A stretch of 64,000 nucleotides of DNA from Misgurnus anguillicaudatus (GCF_027580225.2 NC_073346.2:11124001-11188000), one strand, 5' to 3'. Counted from the stretch's first letter, positions 1 through 11,068 are shown. Notes: generated by a model not told the origin, from the letters alone. Translations and numbers: made by a program.

Positions 1-69
1 GCATTTAGCTCAAATCTCCTCCGCAAAGCATCAGCGAAGAGTAATTTTCTCTGGGGACTTCCCTCTTAC

Positions 70-160
70 ACGGCTGCCATGACAAACAATACACTCCGGA
101 TATCTCTCGGCATAGACTGACTGCTTTTGGCACTTGTCAAGTAAGCAAGATTCACGAGCA
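70..160 (-). CDS. Candidate exon, unidentified
   Basis: On the minus strand the (CT)14 tract and TTTTTCATTCAG form an excellent acceptor. It is followed by a cysteine-containing frame (ARESCLLDKCQKQSVYAERY, then PECIVCHGSR) and a GTGTAAGAGG donor. Reading through the donor reaches a stop 16 codons on. It is not recognised and may be chance. Confidence 0.18.
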
Positions 161-167
161 CTGAATG

Positions 168-171
<4 letters not shown>

Positions 172-199
<28 letters not shown>
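172..199. repeat. (GA)n microsatellite
   Basis: An uninterrupted run of 14 GA units. On the minus strand it reads as a CT tract running into TTTTTCATTCAG, so it could serve as a polypyrimidine tract (see the candidate exon at 70-160). Confidence 0.95.
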
Positions 200-1240
200 T
201 TGAGAGAGGATGCCAAGCTTCCCATAAATTCTTCACTGAGTCTCCAGACCAAACATTGTTTTCTCCTCAGCAGGTGGTGGAGCTCCGTGAGGAAATCATT
301 AAGTCCATTTACTCATTTTTTAGCACGCTGAATGTCACAGATGTACAGTGGAAAAGCCAGTGAACTTTTCGCCTTTTGGCTCCGTGGGCAAGGTTGCCAT
401 TTGACGAAGAAGTATACAGCGCACTAACCCGAAATTACATACTAATATAGAGCCTCTGACAGTTGTAATTACACCACTGAAATCATCTGAAAGAAACTCA
501 CAAGGATGAATCCACTGACCTTGAACCGGCGCTCAATTCGAATGCTTGATCTCAAGGTACGCTGCATTTATCTCGGACGGACGTACTGTTGGGTGCTTTT
601 CAGCACAGAAACTCCCTCGTTTCGGGGAACATTTGCAAATGCAAAACATGATACTGAAATTAAGATGCCAAAGGGTCCAAGCTTTATGAAAGACCATTCG
701 ACATGCATCTACATACCTAATAAATGAGAAAGTGTGTGTGTATACACCACAGAATGACTAATTCTGCAATCATCACTAACTATTTCTAAGAAACAAGCTT
801 GTAAAAAGTTATTTGAGTAAAACCAAAGTGGGACCGGATCGCATGGCGCTGCCGAGCGCAGGTGGTCTCCAAGGCAAGGCCTTCCTAATTAAATTATAGG
901 GTTACATCATTCAGACCTACATCGCTGTTGAACTCGGTCTGCGAAGCGCCATGACTGGCCGTCTCCGGCCCTGTGGGCTATCTGTTCACCGTCTGGGAGG
1001 CCTGGCATGACACAAGCCTGTGGTTCACCTTACATCCTCATCATAAAGCCATCAGCATCGTGCACAATCACAGACAAGAGCAGGTTTACCTACCGGGTTT
1101 ATTGCAAATGAGCTGCAGTGCCGGATACACGATAGCACGAGTTAACTGGGCCACCAACAACTTATGTGTGCCGGATGTAAATGGTAAATGAACTGCATTT
1201 ATCCATCTATACAAGTTTCTGGGGGGCGTTACTGTAATAA
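200..1240. other. Unique sequence, no gene recognised
   Basis: Single-copy DNA with no repeat I recognise. An open frame at 973-1191 on the plus strand has a reasonable composition but begins at GTG, lacks clear splice context and has no recognisable domain. Confidence 0.5.
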
Positions 1241-1389
1241 GGAAAATGGGTAAAACTTCCGGTGAGGTGGTGGAAGAAGTAGTAGTGTGGTGTATAGCGA
1301 ATAGGTTAGGTGTTTTTCTGATAACTTTTTTTACTATTTAAATTCGCAAAACTTTATGAGAGATGTCGTTACACAGCTCAGGGACAACA

Positions 1390-1485
1390 TGTGCTGTTCG
1401 TGGTTGTACATATAACCGGAAAAAACTAAGTCAGTGGCTTAAACATGAGTGTTTACTTCGAACCGGAAGACGCACCCACTTTTGA
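1390..1485 (+). pseudogene. THAP-like zinc-binding fragment, probably of a DNA transposon
   Basis: One frame reads TCAVRGCTYNRKKLSQWLKH followed by EC. This resembles the start of THAP-like domains in fish DNA transposons: a C-x4-C pair followed by a basic RKKL..W segment. The frame stops at a TGA shortly after, and a SINE begins right behind it, so this is a broken remnant. No other part of a transposase is visible. The assignment rests on a short motif. Confidence 0.35.
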
Positions 1486-1507
1486 CGCAAGGCCTCAGGA
1501 ACTTGTG

Positions 1508-1754
1508 GAGATAGAGCTTTCACAGACCTATGGCCATCCAAAGCACTTTACAAGTTTGCCTCACATTCACCCATTCATTCATACACCAATGGCGGTGTCA
1601 GCCTTGCAAGGCGCCATCCAGCTCATCTGGAGCAGCTGGGGTTAGGTGTCTGCTCAAGGACACCTCGACACTTGGTCAAGTGGAGCCGGGGATTGAACCA
1701 CCAACCTTCCGGTTTGTGGACAACCTACATGAACCCCTGAGTCACTGCCACCCC
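1508..1754 (-). mobile_element. tRNA-derived SINE (same family as 16961-17236)
   Basis: Reading on the minus strand, it starts with an A-box-like TGGCAGTGACTCAGGGG and a B box GGTTCAATCCC. The body is shared with the plus-strand copy at 16961-17236: a run meaning 'GTGTCCTTGAGCAGACACCT', GATGGCGCCTTGCA, and the tail CCATAGGTCTGTGAAAG. It interrupts the THAP-like remnant region. Confidence 0.8.
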
Positions 1755-1969
1755 TATATAATATGGTCAGAGGGCTTTATAACATGGTCAGTTCATCAGC
1801 TGCAACACCATCAGTTTCAACAATAGAAAATATTCCTCTAGTTTGCCTTAAATCAAAAAAGCTTCAAAGATGAATGAATTTAGAGCAGTCGTCCTGAGCT
1901 GCTGGGTGGCAATCCAAAAATGAGTCACGGGTCTGTTTTGGTTATGATGCTTTGGTTATGATCTTTAGT

Positions 1970-2140
1970 AAGATATTGGGTTATTTTTAACCCATGTGGG
2001 TAAATATTGGACAAAACACATGCTGGGTTCAAAATGACCCAGTTGGGTTGTTGTTATGGAACCATGGGTTAGCGGTTGGGTTAAAAGAACCCAGCAATAT
2101 TTACCCAAAATGGGTCAAAAATAACCCAGTAATTTTTTAA
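1970..2140. mobile_element. Short foldback MITE (GGGTTATTTTTAACCC ends)
   Basis: About 165 bp with complementary ends: TTGGGTTATTTTTAACCCA on the left and TGGGTCAAAAATAACCCAG on the right. There are further GGGTT/AACCC words between. No coding capacity. Confidence 0.65.
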
Positions 2141-2253
2141 AGTGAAAGTATACTGTTAGACAAAATTATCAATGTATGTACCCCAGCCCTCACTGGGCAG
2201 AGAAGGTCCTAATGTGTACAGTACTATTAGGTACAGATATGTATACATTTGGT

Positions 2254-2636
2254 TAGCCAGGCTAACACCTGACCAGTCTCATAGAAAATGAGACATGGCC
2301 TGGGAACCACTTGCTCACTTTCTCGTATTTGAGGCGTGGTTTACAAATGCCGTTTATTGGGCGCTATGAATGTCTATCAAATGCGTCTGTACGTAGCTCA
2401 TAGCAAATCATTTCAATTATACCAGATGATGTATGTAGAGCAACATAAATTTAACGAAATTTAACTTTGCGTCTGCTGACGTGTTTGATAAACAAAACTG
2501 CTTCATCGTCTTGCTGCCCCCTCCCCATTCTGTGATTGGTTGCCTATTTCAGGGGCGAAATTGGTCCATAGTTTCCATGCTAGAATTGCAGCGTGAATAA
2601 ATTTGCATGCAAGGCAGCATGGGGAAACCCAGGCTA
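2254..2636. mobile_element. TAGCC...GGCTA MITE with 9 bp target duplication (copy 1)
   Basis: The 383 bp element begins TAGCCAGGC and ends CCCAGGCTA. It is flanked by perfect 9 bp direct repeats ACATTTGGT (2245-2253 and 2637-2645). Its body matches 34143-34792 (for example TTTGAGGCGTGGTTTACAAA). A 9 bp duplication is the length made by Mutator-like elements. Confidence 0.85.
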
Positions 2637-2725
2637 ACATTTGGTACCAATATGTACCTTTGAGATACTTATATGTTTTTTTTGGTACCATGCACAGCTG
2701 TGGTACTAATATGAAACCTTTAGGT

Positions 2726-2976
2726 CAGTGGTTCTCAAACTTTCACTCAAGGGCCCCCCAAAACAATATTTGGGTACTTTATTTTTTATACCCAATATGC
2801 TGTAATATTTTAGATCTTGGGAAGGCTAGAGAAATGTATATTCATTAAAAACTAACCAAAACAATAAGAAATATTCATTTTTGTTTTATTTTGAATAATT
2901 TAAAGTCATCTTAAGGCCGCCTTGGAAATCTGTTGAGGCCCCCCTGTGAGCCCCGGCACCTGGTTGAGAAACACTG
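2726..2976. mobile_element. hAT-type MITE (CAGTGGTTCTCAA ends)
   Basis: A 251 bp element with ends CAGTGGTTCTCAA and TTGAGAAACACTG. It is flanked by 8 bp repeats CTTTAGGT (2718-2725) and CTTTAGTG (2977-2984), six of eight bases matching. End sequence and 8 bp target are typical of hAT elements. Confidence 0.85.
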
Positions 2977-3390
2977 CTTTAGTGCTATGCTGTACTTTTT
3001 GAAAGGGTATTGTCCCAGAGATAGCTGGGGGACATATTTTGATCTCTCTTTTTTTGACAGTGTACAGTACACAAATCCATAAGAGTAAAATTAACCAAAG
3101 AAATGAATGCTCATTAGTTTACAGGCAATATAATCTTTATCTGCAAAGGCTGTATATTTTATTGTGAACATTAAAACAAAAACAAGCAAACTGACCTAAC
3201 AGAAAAAACAGAGCTGGCAATGCAAGTGCTGGTATAAAAGAGGAAGTTCACACTTCCTATACTTCCTATCACAATTATTTGTTTCTGACTGAACAAACGC
3301 CGCCGCTTCATATCTTGTTTAATATATCCACGGCGGCCTTTCTAATCTCATAGACGGGTAAAAACAAATCATGCTGGTTTAAAGGACTAC

Positions 3391-3588
3391 CTCTTTTTTT
3401 GTGCGTCCCCTCGAGGTGATATTAACATCCAAACAGACAGATGCGTTTAGGGAAGTTCGTGTACTTTCACTCTCTCCAGATAACAGCTCAACTGTTTCCA
3501 TATCAAACTCCAGCTTAACCATCATTCTTACTCTAAAGAGCATCTCGATGGAAACACACATGGCCCGTAAACAAAGATCTTTCCAGAA
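3391..3588 (-). CDS. Candidate exon, unidentified
   Basis: A minus-strand stop-free stretch bordered by a T-rich acceptor (TTTTTTTTCTGGAAAG) and a weak donor (GAG|GTAGTC). It would encode 66 residues, including MMVKLEFDMETVELLSGESE and an N-glycosylation sequon (LNASV). Its phase is compatible with the donor at 4970. No family is recognised. Confidence 0.2.
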
Positions 3589-3883
3589 AAAAAAGATGAA
3601 ACGCATGGAAAATCTATAGACAGTAGGTTTGATCATATTGATAATTATCTCTCTGACATGGATTCATGCAAATGTTTGAGGACCAACATGCAAAGCACAT
3701 CACAAAAAAGACAGCTCTTAAAAGTCACATCTCTACATCAAAAGACTGACACACAACATGAAAGAGACCACGTACATCAACCATGCATATAAGAGACACT
3801 CAAACCCAAATGGGTCATATAAAAAGGTTACTTAATTTATATTTGAATATATATTCCATTATATTATTAATATTAATGTATAC

Positions 3884-4315
3884 TTAAAGGGATAGTTCAC
3901 CCAAAAAATAAAAATGATATCATCATTTTCTCATCCTCATGTTGACCTGTATGAATTTGTTTTTTCTGATGAACACAAAAGAAGATATTTTAATAAATGA
4001 TGATAAGCACACAGCTGATTGTAATCATTGACTTCCATAGTAGGAAAAACAAATATGATGGAATTCAATGGGTACATCAACTGTGTGCTTACCATCATTT
4101 ATCAAAATATATTTTTCATTGTTTATCACAATACTTCCATCATATTTGTTTTCCTACTATGGAAGTCTATGGTTACAATAAGCTGTGTCCTTGCCATCAT
4201 TTATTAAAATATCTTCTCTTGTGTTCATGAGATAAAAGAAATTCATACAGATTTACAACAACATGATGAGAAAATCATGACAAAATTTTCATATTTGGGT
4301 AAACTATCCCTTTAA
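3884..4315. mobile_element. Angel-like foldback MITE (copy 1)
   Basis: The ends TTAAAGGGATAGTTCACCC and GGGTAAACTATCCCTTTAA are inverted repeats, and much of the interior is also palindromic (CATAGTAGGAAAA / TTTTCCTACTATGGAAGTC). The end sequence is that of a very common cyprinid MITE, which I recall as Angel. No coding function. Confidence 0.85.
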
Positions 4316-4800
4316 GTACCGGTCTATTATAAATGAGCACCTTGTATCTAATATATTTACCTTATTAAGTGTAACAAAATTGTAACTGTAAAATATACCT
4401 ACATTTATGTAAGCTTTTTAACTATGTAGCCTATATATAAACCATGCGTCACAGCATTCTCTATTAGGCTACTGTGACATTTTCACAGAAACCAACTTTA
4501 TGCAAATGTTTCAGGACAGTCAACAATAAACAACATCATCACATACAGCCAAAGATTCAATCTGCTTCAAATACATTTGCATAACACATAAACAGCTCTC
4601 CAAACCATACGAGCTGCCATAGACAACGTTTCTGAGCATCTCAATCGTAATGTTTGATTTTTGGCGCGGTTTTACTCAGTAAATGCGCAGCCTCTGATGC
4701 GCAGTCAAACACGCAGCTGAAGAGGATCTGAAATTTTAAATCGTTTCGATAAGCTCAAGCGCAAATATTTTCGCGGGAAATGAACGAGAGGCGCTTCATC
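4316..4800. promoter_or_regulatory. CpG-containing stretch with two E2F-like sites
   Basis: Within AT-rich DNA, 4640-4800 is locally rich in CpG. It contains TTTGGCGCGG (4660-4669) and TTTTCGCGGGAAA (4768-4780). Both fit the E2F consensus well and are 108 bases apart. This could be a promoter of a cell-cycle gene, but I see no convincing first exon and the direction is unknown. Confidence 0.3.
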
Positions 4801-4969
4801 ACCTGCGCGTCTTGACAGGACAGATGAAGGTAAAAGCACCAGCTCCAAACGGGTTTGGAAACAATTATTCAGCTTTCATCCTGCGTAATCGTTTTAATAA
4901 GCATCCTAAAATGACACACCAGAGAGATGAGGTGCAGACAGACAGACAGAAACAGATCATCATACTCAC

Positions 4970-5128
4970 CACGTGTAATTTCACTGCTGTCGGTGGAGGC
5001 ATATTCAGCACGCGCATAAGTCTCGCAAAAGTCCGCATGGACACTAGCGTTTCCACACTTATAGTTTGGGATAAGGTCAGGAAATGTGCCCACCCACTTT
5101 ATGGCAGTGCCTTCCATCCTCTGACTGT
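4970..5128 (-). CDS. Candidate exon, unidentified
   Basis: On the minus strand a strong acceptor (TTTTCCCCTCATCTCCTCAG) precedes 159 bases with no stop, ending in a good donor (CGTG|GTGAGTATG). An internal ATG (5117) in AGGATGG context would give 49 residues starting MEGTAIKWVGTFPDLIPNYK, then a part with two cysteines. Codon choice looks protein-like. I do not recognise the protein. The opposite strand is also open here, so chance is a real possibility. If real, the phase fits joining to 3391-3588. Confidence 0.25.
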
Positions 5129-5409
5129 CTGAGGAGATGAGGGGAAAAAAAATCATTACCTGCGTCAAGTGCTCTCTCGGTGAAACAGGGATGACTGTAT
5201 TTTTAGATTATTCGGGAAAACGTGAATCAAACTATGACGTAGATATTTATATCAACGGACATGCCTTGCCTTCAATATGCAGTAATAGTACATTTTAATA
5301 ATAAATGTTATACATATTATTATTGATGACAAATTATTACTATAAGAGCTACATAATCTGGAGACAAGCTTGAGGTTGGACAAAAAGTGTTTTAGGGAAA
5401 GTAAATTTT

Positions 5410-5653
5410 AAAGGGATAGTTCACCCAAAAATGAAAATTCTATCATATTTTACTCTCATGTTGTTACAAACCTGTATACATTTATTTGTTCTGATAGACA
5501 CAAAGAAAGATATTTTGAGGAATGTTTGTAACCAAACCGCCGCATTCACTTCCATAGTATTATTTTTTCCTACTATGGATGTGAATGGGGCTCATTATCG
5601 GTTTGGTTACATGACATGATGACAGAATTTTCTTTTGGGTGAACTATCCCTTT
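5410..5653. mobile_element. Angel-like foldback MITE (copy 2)
   Basis: A 244 bp element with ends AAAGGGATAGTTCACCC and GGGTGAACTATCCCTTT. The arms also pair at ACCAAACCG/CGGTTTGGT around a TTTTTTCCTACTATGG core. It is the most consensus-like of the three copies in the window. Confidence 0.9.
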
Positions 5654-7016
5654 GAACCGTGACCTAGACTGTGTAAAGGAAACAACCCAGTTGTAGATTT
5701 ACTTTGACAAGCTTTTCACGATTATATGCTTTTATGTCCGTTAGGGTACTATTGCAGGATCCTCTTTCACTGTGGTCTTTGGCTCGAAGCCGACCGACTG
5801 CACCCTCGACACGAGTCAATAAAAAGGTCACATTATTAGACTTCACCGTGTGTCCAGATCAGGGATTAAAGAGTCCTGCAGAGTAAAACTCTGCAGGTCA
5901 CGGGGACACCAGCTGCATGTAAAGTACTTCAACAGTCCTAGTTTTATGACATAGCCACAAAGTATGTTTGCTATTTTGTGTGGTCGCACAATCGTTCCAG
6001 ATTGCGTCCTGAGAGGATCTACCCAAGATAGCACACCCAGCACGTCTTCATTTCAACCTCCCATTTATCGGACTGGCACGCTCTGCTTCTGAATTTCACA
6101 TTTGTAATTTATGAGTGCCTACGAGTTTTTGAATAATTGGGGTGTGTATGAGGTTTAACGTTTTTAAGCAAAAAGTTCTGCTCAGTGTCCACATTATATA
6201 TGAAAGCTCTCCGAGATGAAAACCAAACTTTATTTCATATTGCATATCATCTAATCATTCCAACGTTTCCAGAAAACATTTATCATCGATCTTTATCTGT
6301 CAACAGATGCGGTGTTATGCATCAAACCCTGAGTCATCCCGAAGACCCTAGCAAGTCTCAGAAAGGTTCTTGCGTATTTTCCTGACGTACCGGCCCTTAC
6401 AATACTTAAGCAGTGGGAGCAACCTCGGGCCGTACCTCGGTAGGTCGTGGGAGAAGACACACCACAGCATTTAGCCTGTCTTACACAGACGTAACTCTCA
6501 ACGCCATCAGTGACGCGTGGATCGGCTGGCCGACCTGTGGTGAGGCATTGTGGATTCCTTCACCGATGTATGCACAGACACGATGTGGGTGTTAAGAGGT
6601 CAACCATCATTTCTGCCATGTGGCCAGTTTACAAACCAACCCCAAGCCATTCCCCACACACTCATCATAAAATGACAATACGTTGGAATTGTTGGAGGCT
6701 ACTGTATTTTCGTTCTTTGTGCTATTCTGCACACACAGTACAGTAAGAGGCCAGTAAAACAAACAAATGACCAGAAGATTACAACTAGATTATTTACTTA
6801 AGACACTTTAAACAAATAGGGTACAAAATAAGACCTTTTTTTATAACTTATGGTCAACACCGTAAGGTCAAACTAGATATTATATGATATACAGTATGTT
6901 TGTATCCCCTAGTATTGTATGATTTGTAACCCTATCACCATGCTTAAATAATGTAGTTTTTCAAAATCCCAAATTTCTTGGATGATATTATTAACTGTTG
7001 AACATGGTAACAAATG
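5654..7016. other. Unique sequence, no gene recognised
   Basis: Single-copy DNA. Small frames at 6185-6746 have no domain or splice context that I trust. Confidence 0.5.
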
Positions 7017-7019
7017 TAA

Positions 7020-7733
7020 TGCCGAGTTCAGACTGCACGATTTTAGCCCTGATTTTGACTCGCCGACAGGTTTTGAGAAATCGCCGACAAATCACAGGCA
7101 AATCGATGCTCGTGCACGCGAGTGACAATCACACAGTGTGAATTATAAAAGACGCGTTCTGAGACAATCGCAGACGAGTCACCGACACCCGTGAGATATT
7201 TGGCATGCTAAATATCTGGACCTGTCGGTGATTCAAAATCATGCCGTTTGAAATGTGTTTTCACTGAAAATAACATCGGCAATGACCTACAGCCAATGAG
7301 AGCGCAACATACAGGGCAGCTGGAAGTTTGGGGAGGAGTCTCTCCAAACATTTCCTCCTTCATAATCTTTATTTATTTTTCTTCTTTCTGCTGCAAATGA
7401 GTGCACATGCAATTTGTATGGTAAGCTTCTTGCGAGCTACCATTTTTAATAATAACTCCAGTCTCACGTGAGAACTCCGGTCTTGCACGCGTGACCTCGC
7501 GTTGTTCTTTCGCGTCACCTTCTCGTGTGCGTTTGGTTGTGAGACCTAGTTTGCGGACCGGGACAAAGTTATCGACCATTCTTCTTGGTATAGTCATCCA
7601 GTATGAAAACCCCTGTCGCCAATCCATCATGCAGTCTGAAACAGCAGCGACTTAACGCTTCCCCAGATAATAACGCAGTGTTAAACCACAGGTGACCTGA
7701 CTAGTTTAAAAATCATGCAGTCTGAGCTCAGCA
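7020..7733. mobile_element. PIF/Harbinger-like non-autonomous element (TAA target)
   Basis: A 714 bp element flanked by TAA (7017-7019 and 7734-7736). The 25 bp ends TGCCGAGTTCAGACTGCACG and, in reverse, TGCTGAGCTCAGACTGCATG have a few mismatches. TAA duplication plus these ends suit the Harbinger group. No transposase frame is present. Confidence 0.8.
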
Positions 7734-7771
7734 TAACAGATTATAAGTAAGAGGAATGCAAATTTAGTTCG

Positions 7772-8468
7772 TAAAGGGACACTCCACTTTTTTTGAAAAA
7801 TGTGGCGCTAACACTTTTGGCGCTAGCACTTTTAGCATAGCTTAGCACAATCCATTGAATCTGATTAGACCATTAGCATCGCGCTAAAAAATAACCAAAG
7901 AGTTTCAATATTTTTCCTATTTAAAACTCTTTTTTACATTGTGTACTAAGACCAACGGAAAATTTAATAGTCAAGGACTTTGCTGCTGTAACATGGCTGC
8001 AGCAGGCGTAGTGATATTACCCAGCAGCCGAAAATAGTCCCCTTGGTTACTTTCAATGGCTGGGTACTATACTCTCATTCTGGCATAATAATCAAGGATT
8101 TTGCTGATGTAATATGGCTGCAGCAGGCGTAGTGATATTACGCACTGCCCGAAAATAGTTCCCAGCCATTGAAAGTAACCAAGAGGACTATTTTCGGCTG
8201 CTGCGTAATATCACTACGCCTGCTGCAGCCATATTACATCAGCAAAGTCCTTGATTATACGCCAGAATGAGAGTATAGTTCTAACCATATCTGCCTAGAA
8301 AATCACAACTTTTAATTTTCCGTCGGTCTTAGTACATGATGTAACTACAGAAGCCCGATGCTAATGGCTAATCAGATTCAATGGATTGTGCTAAGCTATG
8401 CTAAAAGTGCTAGCGCCAGACCCAGAGATCAGCTGAATGGATTTCAAAATGGTAAGAATGTCCCTTTA
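7772..8468. mobile_element. 697 bp foldback MITE with a triplicated arm segment
   Basis: The ends TAAAGGGACACTCC and AATGTCCCTTTA pair, as do long inner arms with GCTAGCACTTTTAGCATAGC and its complement. The segment with GGCTGCAGCAGGCGTAGTGA occurs twice in direct orientation (about 7994 and 8115) and once inverted (about 8210-8230). The arm was therefore duplicated within the element. Confidence 0.8.
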
Positions 8469-9430
8469 AACTGTCACCCTGTGTATGGGTTTGTTGGTCT
8501 GGCACTAAATTCCTATCATTTTTATACAAACTTAAAAAAGCATTTGTTTGAGAAATTTCTTACAACAGTTTGTGTAAAAGGGTTGTAGGCGGAGCTTGAT
8601 GATTGATGGCTAAACCTCTGAGGTTAGACCTAATCCCTGTTTTACTTTTCCTACGCGGTTGACGTTACGCTAGATAATTGTTTGATGGAGGCACGTTGTT
8701 CCTCTCTTTAAAAACTTACTGTAATGGGACAAAAGTGTGCCCAGTTTTTGGAAAGTGACATAAATAATAGCACAATTATGACACAAACTGAACGTTGAGG
8801 TGTTATGTGGGCACTTCTCTGAAGGGCAGTTCCTGAACTCCTACAGCAAACAAGGGGTTTCTTCCAAAAATACTTTGGGAGGAATGACCTATTCCTCATT
8901 TAGGAGAAAAGCATCTATTGAATGACTAATAGATGTGTTCCTTGTGGTGAAGGTATTAAAAGCACCCAAATGCGTTCTGCTATTCGCATGCAAAGTCTCC
9001 AATTCGGACCTTTCAGCTGTCAGTCTTTTCATTTATGCCTATTGGAGCTACGTGTCACAAGTAAACAGATTTACGGTGGCAGATGTGAGTCCATAAAGCC
9101 GGCTCATTTACATACGCTGTACATTGATAATAGTGGTTAACCCTCTGTTGAATGAATCCACTGATAACAGTGTGACCTTCAAAACAATTGATTTCCATAA
9201 CTGAATCCATAAATGAAAAGAACAGGAACTTGAACTGACAGTTGGCTGGCGACAACACACATCCCTGCGCTGGGAAGAGGTTAAAACCAGATTTGCTGGG
9301 ATAAATTCCCAACTGTAAGCATACTGTAATCCCATCAATCTGGCGGTAATGTCAACCTTTCATGTACACGCAGCTATACCTCTGTAATTGAACTCCTTTA
9401 ATAAGGAGCCAAAAGGACAGTACAGTATTT
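8469..9430. other. Unique sequence, no gene recognised
   Basis: Single-copy DNA with only short chance frames on both strands. Confidence 0.5.
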
Positions 9431-9432
9431 TC

Positions 9433-9812
9433 ATGTTTCTGTAGCTCAACTGGTAAAACATGGAGCTAAGAATGCCAAGGCTTTGGGTTCGATTCCCAAT
9501 GAACCATGGAGTCAAAAGGGTCAATTTTATTAATTAATAAGCTTTCTATTGATGTTATCTGAGGGTGCTAAAAATCTAAATATTGAAAAAGTCTCCTTTG
9601 AAGTTGTCCAAATGAAGTCTTTAGCAACACTGTTTACGTGAAGATTTTTGGCATAAAAAAATCTATAATGTTCACCCAAAATGTATTGTTGGCTATTGCT
9701 ACAAATATACCCCTGCGACTTATCACAAGTGCACCTGTATAATAGCACCATAAACTGCTTTGAGAAAACTGCTTTTGAGAAAAAGTGTCTTCCAAATACG
9801 TAAATGTAAATG
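9433..9812 (+). mobile_element. tRNA-derived SINE, diverged
   Basis: The head has an A box TAGCTCAACTGG (9442-9453) and a B box GGTTCGATTCC (9486-9496), followed by CCATGGA. The tail AAGTGTCTTCCAAATACGTAAA (9783-9804) is the usual end of this cyprinid SINE. The roughly 250 bases between look extra, so the copy may be interrupted. A working tRNA gene is unlikely because the cloverleaf is poor. Confidence 0.6.
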
Positions 9813-10559
9813 CTAGAATGTGTATGGCATGCCTTGAGGGCATCTATGCCAAACATAACAAAATCTAATAAGGATCCAATCCCGTTTTAATTTGTCACCA
9901 GTGATCTTTAAGGTCCTGTTGGCTCTCAGTGCTATAAGCGAGACAGATATAATTTTCGGGAAATTGCAGCTTAAGTGACACTGACAGACAGTGTTGGAGT
10001 GATTGTCAAGTGGGTTGGGTGGGTTTGGCCAGAGTGAGGTCAGAGAAATGAAAACGATAAAAAAACCTCTACCAGATGCTATGGGCTACCAAACCGGTTG
10101 GCCGGTCCTAAAGAAATCTTTGATGAGGTATTTGACCTTCTCGTGTTTTCTGTCTCAGAAACCTGTGGTCTTCCAGACCTCTCATTTAGTCTTTTTATCA
10201 TTTACTGGCACACGAGAATATAAATCAACAGGACAACAGGTTTTTTTGTTCCTGACAATGACTGTTAAGAGCAGAGACCAGAGTAAACAAGGATGGCCCG
10301 AGGCCTCTATCAGATCTGAGAGTGATCTGTTTTCAATACACGTTTGGAGGAGTTGAAGTCATGAACATATAAAATATCTACTATAATATAATGAAATATT
10401 AGGTCTGTAATTATAAAACATTAATACTTAATCAGATGTGTAACATGACATAGTGATACATTTATTAATATATTGGCAAGTTGCTCAGAAAAACATAAGA
10501 GTCAAAAGATTTATAGAAGTCTATATTATTTACTTTTTCATAAAATTAATTTATTGGTA

Positions 10560-10860
10560 CAGTAACACTTTATAATAAGGTTTTATTTGTTAGTAAATGC
10601 ATTAGTGAAGATGAAAAAACAATAAGTAATACCATTTTTGGCATTTATGCATATTTGTTAATTTTATTCAATACAGTTTGTGCCAATACAGTTAGTCATG
10701 TTAGTTTATTGTGCATTAACTAATGTTAACAGTTACAAGATTTTTAAATTATTTTTTAAAATATATTCGTAAAATTAACATGAACTAAGATTAATAAATG
10801 CTGTAGAAGTATTGTTCATTGTTAGTTTATGTTAGCTAATGCATTAAGTCTGTGTAAAGT
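10560..10860. mobile_element. Palindromic MITE (AGTAACACTTTATAATAAGG type)
   Basis: It starts AGTAACACTTTATAATAAGG and carries repeated GCATTAACTAATGTTAAC / TTAGTTTATGTTAGCTAATG words in both orientations. These are typical of a very common fish MITE. The right end is diverged and its border approximate. Confidence 0.65.
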
Positions 10861-11068
10861 CAAATCAGAGAATTGTTTCTAAACACATTATTAATGTTAG
10901 AAACGTATTGCTGAAACACATTACAAAGACTTTGAACTATGCATTACTGAATTGTGGAGTTACACCTTTAAAACATTTTCACCCATTTCTGTGTTCAGGA
11001 TTATTTGGGCGGGGCTATAATGGTGACTCGATGATGCACTAGAGCAGCGAGCATGGCACCGCCCCTAA

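Larger units (their letters stand above)
2150..3068. mobile_element. Host MITE of GTACC type, split by two later insertions
   Basis: The left part (2150-2253), middle (2637-2717) and right part (2985-3068) carry the GTACC/CACTGGG/TATGTACC words also seen at 48255-48420 and 49690-49960. The two gaps are filled by elements with their own target duplications (2254-2636 and 2726-2976). This gives an order of events: host first, the other two later. Confidence 0.6.

Noticed and set aside
3401..3619. Plus-strand frame as a gene
   Set aside because: No start context, domain or splice logic; the minus strand in the same place is the better candidate.
9433..9510. A tRNA gene (A and B boxes present)
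   Set aside because: The stems do not form a convincing cloverleaf, and the SINE-type tail follows. Better explained as a tRNA-derived SINE.
10003..10356. 117-codon plus-strand frame
   Set aside because: Non-ATG start, no domain, no usable splice borders and low-complexity neighbours; likely chance.
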